Virus record (IMG/VR): IMGVR_UViG_3300032516_003760
Location: 1 to 28,285 of that record
Source: a virus
Reading direction: 5' to 3' (one strand)
Length of the DNA stretch: 28,285 nucleotides
A program made the position numbers and the translations under genes. Shown here one piece after another: positions 8,938 to 16,098 of the stretch. Position 1 is the first letter of the stretch, and every line of letters begins with the position of its first letter. The notes under the pieces are model-generated. The model was not told the DNA's origin. It ran no database searches and was given only the letters and a program-made list of their open reading frames with translations.

Positions 8938-10256
8938 GCGACAAGCCGGCCAAGCCCGGGGTGAATTTGAAGGTCGACCCTGCCGACGAGAAGCGGATCA
9001 GCGAACTGTTCGGCCAGGGATTCGACGAGTCTCAGAAGAACCCCGAGAAGTATTGGGAGGAGCAGCGGCTGCGCGAGGACAAGACCCCGCCCTTCGAGTC
9101 GCTGAAGTTGGAGAAGTCCGGGCCTTTCGTCGGGCCCAAGGGCGGCCTCTGGGCTGACCCCGAGCACACCCACCACTGGAGCCCCGAGCCGCTGAGCGGG
9201 GCGCTGGTGAATTGGGCGGCGCAGCTGGGCGGGAAGGTCGTGCCGCACAAGGCCAATCCCGCGCTCGTGGTCGTGAAGATCCCTCACGCCCAGGCCGCGG
9301 CACTGGCTGCCTTCAAACAGGGGCAGCACATCGAGGCGCCGATCATCTCCGGGGGGAAGTACCTTTTGCTCATGTTGCCGAAGTCCTTCACTCCGGGGGT
9401 AGGAAATGAATTCCAAGCAGAGAAGAAACTTCAGGCGCCGGCTGTGGCATCGGTCCAAGCAGCGCCCCAAGCACCAGCGAGCCCAGATCCAGTATCGGGA
9501 TCCGTCTCCGGCACTGCCCTTCCCAAGCACCAGCTTGTCGACCACTTCACCGGCGCGGTCGAGTCGTTGGCAGCAGCTCATGCTTGGGTGGCTGAGCGCG
9601 CTCCACATCTGTCTGTCAGCTATCCAGACGTGGCTACGGCGAACGCGGTAAACAAGGCGCTGAGCGAGCAGCATCCGCGGGTGGTGCAGCACCTGCGCTT
9701 TCTGGGCACTCCGGAGCAGCTGAAGAAGTGGGCCAAGGCGCATCCCGAGGAGAACCAGATCGCGATTTCTGGAAAGCACTCGATCGACTTGACCCAGCAG
9801 GGCCCGCTCCAGGGTACGGCCATCGCTCTCGCCCATCCCTACGATCAGAAGCCCTATCATCGGTCGGTCATGGTGGTGCAGCCGGCGTACTTCAACGAGG
9901 GTTACGCCAAGGACACCCAGACCACAAGTCACTTCACGGCTGGGCATGGGTTGCTCTCGACCATCCGCCATGAGTGCGGGCACGTTGAGGGGTTTGTGTT
10001 GCGGCACCTGTACCCAAGTGGGTCGCATCTCTCCTGCTGGGAAATCTGGAAGAAGAACTGCGTACCGCAGCTCAAGCAGCACAAGGACGAGATCATGTCC
10101 CAGATCTCCGACTACGCGGCAACCAACCCGCACGAATGCTATGCGGAGGTTTCTGCCGCGCGGCGGGCTGGGAAGCAAGTGCCGCTCTGGGTGCGCAAGG
10201 CTCTTGCTGAGATGCAGATCGATACAGCACAGTGGGATAAGCTAAATCATGGCTAA
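8934..10256 (+). CDS. HExxH metallopeptidase-like protein with shared phage modules
   Basis: The product has 440 residues. Its ATG overlaps the upstream TGA (ATGA), implying translational coupling; a TTG four codons earlier is the alternative start. Near residue 62 is GPKGGLWADPEHTHHW, the same module as in the preceding gene. It is followed by a roughly 65-residue alpha/beta unit (VVVKIPHAQAAALAAF and onward). A second related segment lies near residues 220-280. The C-terminal third has HECGH at residues 346-350, the zincin HExxH motif. About 50 residues later comes NPHECYAEV, whose Glu could be the third zinc ligand as in gluzincins. No signal peptide is present, which suits a protein packaged in the capsid and not one that is secreted. 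The substrate is unknown. A toxin or effector peptidase and a virion-maturation enzyme are both possible. Confidence 0.82.
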   Translation: MSDKPAKPGVNLKVDPADEKRISELFGQGFDESQKNPEKYWEEQRLREDKTPPFESLKLEKSGPFVGPKGGLWADPEHTHHWSPEPLSGALVNWAAQLGGKVVPHKANPALVVVKIPHAQAAALAAFKQGQHIEAPIISGGKYLLLMLPKSFTPGVGNEFQAEKKLQAPAVASVQAAPQAPASPDPVSGSVSGTALPKHQLVDHFTGAVESLAAAHAWVAERAPHLSVSYPDVATANAVNKALSEQHPRVVQHLRFLGTPEQLKKWAKAHPEENQIAISGKHSIDLTQQGPLQGTAIALAHPYDQKPYHRSVMVVQPAYFNEGYAKDTQTTSHFTAGHGLLSTIRHECGHVEGFVLRHLYPSGSHLSCWEIWKKNCVPQLKQHKDEIMSQISDYAATNPHECYAEVSAARRAGKQVPLWVRKALAEMQIDTAQWDKLNHG

Positions 10257-10533
10257 GCCAATGCACTGCGCCGACGGATGCCCGATGTTTCAGCCCAACG
10301 GCTACGTGCCGGGCTGTGGATTCTGGAATACGTTGGTGCCGCGTACTTCCGCGGTCTGTGATACGGAGAAGGTCCTAGCGCTAATCGGAAAAGGTGTGGC
10401 GGTATTGACGTATCTGCGCGGCGGGAATGAGGAGAGCGAGACATGCAAACCAGCCAATGCGGAAACTGTGCCCGATATCGGGGAAAGTTGTCCTGCGATC
10501 GGTATCCCGGAGGTATCTCCGAAGCCATCCTGA
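10249..10533 (+). CDS. Small Cys-rich protein, function unknown
   Basis: The product has 94 residues and starts within the last eight bases of the metallopeptidase gene. The N-terminal half has several cysteines (HCADGCPMF, GCGFWN, VCDTEK), suggesting metal binding. The C-terminal 30 residues overlap the next gene by 91 bp in another frame. That is a long overlap for this cluster, so the true end or the reality of this ORF is less certain. The ribosome-binding site is weak. No family was recognised. Confidence 0.5.
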   Translation: MAKPMHCADGCPMFQPNGYVPGCGFWNTLVPRTSAVCDTEKVLALIGKGVAVLTYLRGGNEESETCKPANAETVPDIGESCPAIGIPEVSPKPS

Positions 10534-10775
10534 CCGGGGTTGAGGCGGATGACGAGGGTTTCCTGCCGGTCGCCAAGCTCGCCAAGCTCGCCAAGGGCTT
10601 CGAGGACTACACCCTGCCCATCGCCGAGCGCGACGGCGCGCTCTACGCGAGGGTGAAGAAGATGCTCTGCGCCCTGGGGTACCAGGAGAGCGATTTTCTG
10701 GAAGGCGGACAGCTGGAAGGGCTCTCGACCAACCAGCTCCTGGAGCTGGCCAACGAGGCGCGAGACAAGAGGTGA
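10443..10775 (+). CDS. Small phage protein with N-terminal Cys cluster
   Basis: The product has 110 residues and a GAGGAG site about eight bases upstream of its ATG. The N-terminus (CGNCARYRGKLSCDRYPGGI) resembles the start of many small uncharacterised phage proteins, in which three cysteines precede an aromatic-proline-glycine turn and an Ile-rich helix. The remainder is helical. It contains a short AKLAKLAKG run from a 9-bp tandem repeat at about 10570-10596. A TTTCTGGAA at 10695 encodes DFLEG. The stop codon overlaps the GTG candidate start of the methyltransferase. Confidence 0.75.
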   Translation: MQTSQCGNCARYRGKLSCDRYPGGISEAILTGVEADDEGFLPVAKLAKLAKGFEDYTLPIAERDGALYARVKKMLCALGYQESDFLEGGQLEGLSTNQLLELANEARDKR

Positions 10776-10777
10776 GG

Positions 10778-12046
10778 ATGCTACCTTGCTCTTTTTCTCT
10801 GGGAGACTGCCGAGAAGTTCTACGCGGTATTCCAGAAAATCACTTCGACGCTTGCGTGACCGATCCACCTTATGAGCTAGGTTTCATGTGCAAGAGCTGG
10901 GACAGCCGGGGGGTCTCTTTCCAGTCGGAGACCTGGGCGGAGGTCTACCGGGTCCTGAAGCCCGGGGCGCACCTTTTGGCTTTCGGCGGGACACGGACCT
11001 ATCACCGGATTGCCTGCGCGATCGAGGATGCCGGGTTCGAGGTTCGGGATTGCATCATGTGGCTCTACGGGCAAGGCTTCCCGAAGAGTCTGGACGTGAG
11101 CAAGGCGATCGACAAGATGCAGGGGGCTGAACGGGAGGTTGTTTGCCGAAATAGGTATATCGATGGGAGGGAAAGAAAAAATCTTGGGCATGTAGGAACT
11201 GGTTTTATCGGATTGCCTAATGGGGTAATGATGGACTCATTACCCGCTACTGAAGCCGCGAAAAAATGGGAGGGCTGGGGCACCGCACTGAAACCCAGCT
11301 ACGAGCCAATCATCGTGGCCCGCAAGCCTCTGGCGGGGACGGTCGCGCAGAACGTCTTGGAGTACGGGGTCGGTGGGATCAATATCGACGGGTGCCGGAT
11401 ACCGACAACGGATGCTCTCTGCGGTGGCGCGTATAGTGGGGGGCTGCGCCCGAATTCAGCGATGCGCTGCACAGGAGAGGTGGGCGGGAAATCGTCCATC
11501 CTGGAAGCTGGTGGCCCGCGTTTAGAGAAACGGGATTTTGTCCAACCCCCGGGCCGCTGGCCAGCCAACGTGATTCTGGATGAAGAGGCTGGCCAGGCGC
11601 TAGATGAGCAAACTGCTGGCCAATTGCATAGTCCCGGGGGGCAGACTGCTGGCGCTCATTTGAACGTAGCAGATACATATAATGCGAGTTCTATTATGAT
11701 GGGGCGGCATAATACTTTCCGATTTGGGGATGGAAATGAAGGCGCTTCCCGTTTCTTTTACTGCGCCAAGGTCTCCTCCAAAGAGCGCGGCAAGGACAAC
11801 CGCCACCCGACGGTCAAGCCGGTCGCCTTGATGCGCTACCTGGTCAAGCTGGTGACTCCTCCCGACGGTTTGGTGCTCGACCCGTTCATGGGGTCGGGCT
11901 CGACCGGGATTGCTGCGCTCGCCGAGGGATTTTTGTTTCAGGGTATCGAGCAAGAGCTTGAGTATTTCAACCTGGCTAGGCAACGTATTTACAACAGCCT
12001 GCGTAAGCCGGTGACTCAGTGTGAAAAGGCGGCGTCATGCTACTGA
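10778..12046 (+). CDS. DNA methyltransferase, beta-class (N6-adenine or N4-cytosine)
   Basis: The product has 422 residues. Motif IV, DPPYEL, is near residue 30 and the AdoMet-binding motif I, DPFMGSGST, is near residue 370. The DPPY-first order marks the beta class, which transfers a methyl group from AdoMet to N6 of adenine or N4 of cytosine. LGDCREVL precedes DPPY, as is usual. The middle part (about 120-330), with GWGTALKPSYEPI and KDNRHPTVKPVALM, is also typical of phage and orphan methyltransferases. A GTG at 10772 overlapping the previous stop is an alternative start; I prefer the ATG because the N-terminus then fits the family. No restriction enzyme is adjacent, so self-protection of phage DNA is more likely than a restriction-modification pair. 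Parts at about 11140-11260 and 11640-11760 look more AT-rich. Confidence 0.9.
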   Translation: MLPCSFSLGDCREVLRGIPENHFDACVTDPPYELGFMCKSWDSRGVSFQSETWAEVYRVLKPGAHLLAFGGTRTYHRIACAIEDAGFEVRDCIMWLYGQGFPKSLDVSKAIDKMQGAEREVVCRNRYIDGRERKNLGHVGTGFIGLPNGVMMDSLPATEAAKKWEGWGTALKPSYEPIIVARKPLAGTVAQNVLEYGVGGINIDGCRIPTTDALCGGAYSGGLRPNSAMRCTGEVGGKSSILEAGGPRLEKRDFVQPPGRWPANVILDEEAGQALDEQTAGQLHSPGGQTAGAHLNVADTYNASSIMMGRHNTFRFGDGNEGASRFFYCAKVSSKERGKDNRHPTVKPVALMRYLVKLVTPPDGLVLDPFMGSGSTGIAALAEGFLFQGIEQELEYFNLARQRIYNSLRKPVTQCEKAASCY

Positions 12047-15000
12047 CCCCCGAGCAGCTCCAGAAAGTCCAGAAGATCGTGGAGAAGCACCACAACGCCT
12101 TCATCGTCTCGGCCATCGGCCCGGAGGCGGTCGACCCCGCGGTGCTCCAGGAGCTGGAGCAGGCCGGGCTCATCGAGGGGCACCTGAATTCGGTGGAGCA
12201 GGCCTACCTCTACGGCCAGCTCCTGGGGGTGCTCCAGAACAAGGCCGCAGCCAGCATGAGCTTCGACGCTTTCCAGAAATACGTGCGCAAGAACCCCATC
12301 CCGCTTTCGGTCCCCGAGCAGCGGGCGGTGAAGTTCGCCCAGCTCAACGCCGCCGGCTACCTGAAGGGCCTGGGCAACAAGGTCAACCAGCAGACCGGCA
12401 ACATCCTCATCGAGGCCGACGCCAAGCTCCGCGCCAAGCTGGAGAAGATCACCCGGGACAAGACCGCCCAGAATATCGCCAAGCGTGAGACGGCGAAGCA
12501 GCTCAAGAGCGACCTCGGCTGGGCGAGCGAGGACTGGACCCGCGACTGGGATCGCATCGCCGTGACCGAGAAGCAGACGGCCATGCAGACCGGGCTCGCC
12601 GACCACATCGCCAAGCGCTACGGCGAAGACGCCCTGGTAGCAAAGAGGGTAATGCCGGACTCGTGCCGGCATTGCTCGCGGCTCTACGACGGCCCGGACG
12701 GCAATCCGCGCATTTTCCCGCTCTCGGTCCTGGTCGCCAACGGCACCAACGTGGGCAAGAAGACCGCCGAGTGGCAAGCGGTTGTAGGGACGATCCATCC
12801 GCACTGCGCTTGCCAATTACTAAGGATTCCGGACGGTTACGGCTTCAACAAGGAAGGCGAGCTGGTGCCCGGGGGCAAGGGCGGCAAGGTCTACAAGAGC
12901 GAGGCCGAGCTGTGCCGCGCCGTTCTGCGCGAGGACGATCTGCGCAAGGCTCTCTCTGGCGGCGAGCAGCTGGTGCATCTCTGGGGATTGCCCATCCACA
13001 TTGAGAACCCAAAGGGCACCTCGCGGACCTTCCACACCCCGGACGGGGGCACCGACAAGACTTGGATGCTGCACGCCTACGGGGAGATCTTGGGCACCAC
13101 CGGCGCCGACGATGATCCTCTCGACGTGTTCATCGGCCCGGACCCCGACTCCGAGATGGTCTACGTCATCGAGCAGCAGAATCCCGAGACCGGCATCTGG
13201 GACGAGCAGAAGTGCATGCTGGGCTTCTCCAACCAGGAGGACGCCGAGCGCGCCTACGGATTGGCCTACGATCGGCCGGAGAAGTTCTTTCTCCAGACCA
13301 ATCCGATGGAGGTCGAGGCCTTCAAGCGTTGGGTGGGGTTGACCCGGGTGCAGAGCGCCGAGGAGTCGCCCAAGATTCGCCTGGTCATTCCCCTGCCAGG
13401 ATTTGGCAAGAGCGGGCAGGTATCGGCGGACATCGGCGCGGCCACCAGCCAGGAGGGCAACCGCGCGGGCGGCCACGGCACCGCGGCCAACTACTTGGTC
13501 GAGACCCCCAAGCGGCGCGTTCCAGAAAAAGGTCCCAATCCGCACATCGATCCGACTGACTTGCTCCGCGACTGGAAGGATGAGGAGGAAGAGGTCGCCG
13601 AGGGGTTGAAGCGAGACAAGGAGATCTACACGGTCACCGAGCCCCTGCGCAACGTCTATCCGATCGTCTTGCCCGACGCGGCGGTGACCGGGCAGGATTC
13701 TGCCCGGGAGGGAACCGAGGAGCGTAGGCGCTACGTCATCGGCAACGCCGCCAAGGTAGCGCTCCGTCCCCAGGACAAAGCTGACCTGGAGAAGTCGATG
13801 ATCTCGGTTATTGCGACTGGGCCGCGCGGGGGTAAGATCGTCGGCTGGGATGGCTCGACCCCCATCTACCTCCGCAACGGCCAGGAGACCAAGGAGCCGG
13901 GGTGGACTGCGCGGCTCTTGGGCTATCTGAACGGTCACCTGCGTCCGCACCACACCGATCCCGATCTGGTGGTGTTGAAGTTCTCTCCGGGGCACAAGGG
14001 AGTCATCGAGCAGCTACGCAAGCACTTCGGCCTCCAAACGCAGGTCGAGCCTGGCCCAACCTATCACCGGATCACGGTGAGCCGCGCGGTATTCCAGAAA
14101 ATCGAGGACTCCGACCCGCGGGTGATTTTTCCAGAAAAAGAGAAGCCCGCCCCTGCGCCAGCGCCCAAGCCCGCGCCCAAGTCCTCGGCCAAGGCAGACA
14201 TCGTATTCGCTCCAGAAAAAGTAGAGCGGGTGGGCGAGATTCAGCTCGTCCCCAAGAGCGAGATGAAGGTACCGGCGGTACTCAAGGGATTCATGCGCAA
14301 CGGGGCCAAGGTCACTGCGACGGTGAAGGGCAAGAAGCAGGAAGGGACATTCATCGGCACGGATCAAGCAGGGCATCCGATCATTGACTTTGGCCCGGGC
14401 TATCAGGGGCCGCATGATGAGCATCACGCCACCCAACTCCACTTCGCGGACTGGAAGAACTTTGAATCCCATGAGGCGGGCCCTGAGTATTACAAATCCG
14501 CTACCCACGATCTTCCAGACAAGTGTTTCGTTCGCCCTAACGAACGGCACCAGAAGATTCTCGACGAGTTGATGACGACCCCCGCGGTGGGATCGCACAC
14601 GTCTACTGAGTATACCGAATGGTTGTGGAAGCGAGGCCGCGAGACCTATCTGGTTGGCGGGGCGGTGCGCGATCTGCTCAACCTGGTCAAGCCCGGGAGC
14701 GACATCACTGACGAGAAGGTGATTTCCAAGCTCAAGGATTTCGACATGGTGACCACGGCCGATGCGTCGGTCATGAAATCCTGTTTCAATCAGGTTGGCG
14801 CGGATCTGCCCCCGAATAAGCGCATCACAAGCAAGCCTCCTGGGGATGAGGCCTGGATGACTGTTTGCGCAACCAAGAGTGGGCCGGGTATCGACTTGAC
14901 CGGCATGGTGTCCTATACGACGGCGGACGGCGAGCAGTGTGAAAATCCGGTCAACGGCAAGTATTGGCCGGACATCCGAGTGGACCACGAGATGCGCAAG

Positions 15001-15447
15001 GACTACGAGCGCCGCGACTTCACCTGCAACAGCATCTACTACGATCCGAAGAACAAAGTGATCATCGATCCCACTGGTCGCGGCATCGCCGACGCCCAGG
15101 CCATGGTTCTGCGCCTGCCCATCCCGATCAAGGACATGCCCCAGAATGATTCGCTTTCCTGCCGCTATTACAAGTTCCGGATGCGCGACTGGATCCCTGA
15201 CAAGGATACCCACGACCAGTGCATCGCGCACTTCGAGGCGACGTTCAAGCGTCTCGACGTACCGCATCGCGCTGCTATCCTGCACCGTACAATTTGCAAG
15301 AAGGGGGGAACGCCCGAGGAGAATCTGGCCAACTTGCGAAAGATCATGGAGCGGGATGGAGTCGGAGATCTATACGCTGACTACATTGCGGCGGATCACG
15401 CTGCAATTGTTGGGTGGATCAACGAAAAATTAAAAGCGCACAAGTGA
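12037..15447 (+). CDS. MuF-like minor head protein fused to pyrophosphatase-like and CCA-enzyme-type nucleotidyltransferase domains
   Basis: The product has 1136 residues and overlaps the methyltransferase by 10 bp. Residues about 80-265 are MuF-like (Phage_Mu_F): DWDRIAVTEKQTA, CRHC near 210, and HPHCAC near 255. Residues about 300-460 contain DDDPLDVFIGPD near 357, which fits the inorganic pyrophosphatase signature D-x-D-P-L-D-V, and DEQKCMLGFSNQEDAERAYG. This is the pyrophosphatase-like domain found in phage polymorphic toxin-type proteins. A GPRGGKIVGW module lies near 593, then the shared alpha/beta unit (about 630-690) and a basic/Pro linker with three nonamer-like sites. The end (about 865-1050) has YLVGGAVRD, DFDM, RRDFTCNSIYYD and DPTGRGIADAQ. 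These are the hallmarks of the poly(A) polymerase/CCA-adding nucleotidyltransferase head. The MuF part places the protein in the head near the portal; the other domains are likely cargo. Confidence 0.9.
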   Translation: MLLTPEQLQKVQKIVEKHHNAFIVSAIGPEAVDPAVLQELEQAGLIEGHLNSVEQAYLYGQLLGVLQNKAAASMSFDAFQKYVRKNPIPLSVPEQRAVKFAQLNAAGYLKGLGNKVNQQTGNILIEADAKLRAKLEKITRDKTAQNIAKRETAKQLKSDLGWASEDWTRDWDRIAVTEKQTAMQTGLADHIAKRYGEDALVAKRVMPDSCRHCSRLYDGPDGNPRIFPLSVLVANGTNVGKKTAEWQAVVGTIHPHCACQLLRIPDGYGFNKEGELVPGGKGGKVYKSEAELCRAVLREDDLRKALSGGEQLVHLWGLPIHIENPKGTSRTFHTPDGGTDKTWMLHAYGEILGTTGADDDPLDVFIGPDPDSEMVYVIEQQNPETGIWDEQKCMLGFSNQEDAERAYGLAYDRPEKFFLQTNPMEVEAFKRWVGLTRVQSAEESPKIRLVIPLPGFGKSGQVSADIGAATSQEGNRAGGHGTAANYLVETPKRRVPEKGPNPHIDPTDLLRDWKDEEEEVAEGLKRDKEIYTVTEPLRNVYPIVLPDAAVTGQDSAREGTEERRRYVIGNAAKVALRPQDKADLEKSMISVIATGPRGGKIVGWDGSTPIYLRNGQETKEPGWTARLLGYLNGHLRPHHTDPDLVVLKFSPGHKGVIEQLRKHFGLQTQVEPGPTYHRITVSRAVFQKIEDSDPRVIFPEKEKPAPAPAPKPAPKSSAKADIVFAPEKVERVGEIQLVPKSEMKVPAVLKGFMRNGAKVTATVKGKKQEGTFIGTDQAGHPIIDFGPGYQGPHDEHHATQLHFADWKNFESHEAGPEYYKSATHDLPDKCFVRPNERHQKILDELMTTPAVGSHTSTEYTEWLWKRGRETYLVGGAVRDLLNLVKPGSDITDEKVISKLKDFDMVTTADASVMKSCFNQVGADLPPNKRITSKPPGDEAWMTVCATKSGPGIDLTGMVSYTTADGEQCENPVNGKYWPDIRVDHEMRKDYERRDFTCNSIYYDPKNKVIIDPTGRGIADAQAMVLRLPIPIKDMPQNDSLSCRYYKFRMRDWIPDKDTHDQCIAHFEATFKRLDVPHRAAILHRTICKKGGTPEENLANLRKIMERDGVGDLYADYIAADHAAIVGWINEKLKAHK

Positions 15448-15454
15448 GGACGCA

Positions 15455-15748
15455 ATGGAAGATCTGGACGAGACAAACGAGCAGGTTCTCTTTTTGCTGA
15501 AGCGGGCCGACGGAACCTACGAGCCGCGTCTTTCTGGCGCGACGCTCAAAGACGACATCATGTGGACCGAGGAGATCATGAACCCCAAGGCGCTGGAGGT
15601 TCCGGTTTACTGGGAGGGGCAAGTGAAAAAGCTCCCGGCCATTCTGGAGCAGAGCAAGGTGCTGGACGGGATCGTTTACATCCGCGCAAGCGACGCCTGG
15701 AGGTTCATCCATGAGGTACGTAATGCCGCTAAGCAAGGCTCTCAGTAG
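15455..15748 (+). CDS. Small protein of unknown function
   Basis: The product has 97 residues and starts eight bases after the MuF-fusion stop codon, with a GAGGA site at about 15447-15451. The sequence is mixed alpha/beta with a hydrophobic core (VLFLLKRADGTYEPRL, KVLDGIVYI) and no Cys, signal peptide or membrane helix. No family was recognised. It overlaps the next gene by 38 bp. Confidence 0.7.
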   Translation: MEDLDETNEQVLFLLKRADGTYEPRLSGATLKDDIMWTEEIMNPKALEVPVYWEGQVKKLPAILEQSKVLDGIVYIRASDAWRFIHEVRNAAKQGSQ

Positions 15749-15929
15749 GTCCACCGAGGACGCGGAGGGGATATTGACCCCGCTCGGAATGGGAGTCGCG
15801 CACCGCTACGCCGCGGCCTGGGTTGAAGGGCGGCGTGATCTCGACATCGAGCGCCAGTATCCTGAGCTGGCTGGGTTGTTCTGGGACGTGCGGATGGATC
15901 TGGAACTGGCTCGCGCGCATGCCCTCTGA
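15711..15929 (+). CDS. Small protein of unknown function
   Basis: The product has 72 residues. GGAGG at 15699-15703, inside the preceding gene, is well placed for the ATG at 15711; an ATG four codons later is the alternative. The second half is helical and rich in Arg and Asp (AAAWVEGRRDLDIERQYPEL). Family and function are unknown. The ribosome-binding site and gene packing support it as real. Confidence 0.6.
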   Translation: MRYVMPLSKALSRSTEDAEGILTPLGMGVAHRYAAAWVEGRRDLDIERQYPELAGLFWDVRMDLELARAHAL

Positions 15930-16086
15930 GCCGCGTTTCCAGAAATCGATCGCTAGCCGGGTGCATGCGCAACGGGGTGCGCCCAACGCCTTGCGTGATC
16001 GGTTGCGGCCAACGGTATTTTGGGAAGGGTTTTCCAGAACCAGATATGCACGGTTCGGTAACTTGATCGCCGGCGAGACTGTCTAG
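15919..16086 (+). CDS. Very small basic protein, doubtful
   Basis: The product has 55 residues from the ATG at 15919, which overlaps the preceding stop by 11 bp; the frame is open further upstream but lies inside the other gene. The product is Arg-rich (SRVHAQRGAPNALRDRLRP) with an aromatic end. It contains a TTCCAGAAA encoding RFQKS and a near-match at 16031. No convincing ribosome site is seen. It is kept because it fills the only gap between the preceding gene and the giant gene. Confidence 0.4.
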   Translation: MPSEPRFQKSIASRVHAQRGAPNALRDRLRPTVFWEGFSRTRYARFGNLIAGETV

Positions 16087-16098
16087 GGAGCTAACTCA

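Noticed and set aside
8835-10178. 447-codon ORF on the - strand
   Set aside because: It is antisense to the metallopeptidase-like gene, whose HExxH motif and shared modules are convincing. It is a typical shadow ORF in GC-rich DNA.
15823-16086. 87-codon version of the small gene at 15919
   Set aside because: The earlier start lies deep inside the gene at 15711 and has no ribosome site; the ATG at 15919 gives a normal short overlap.
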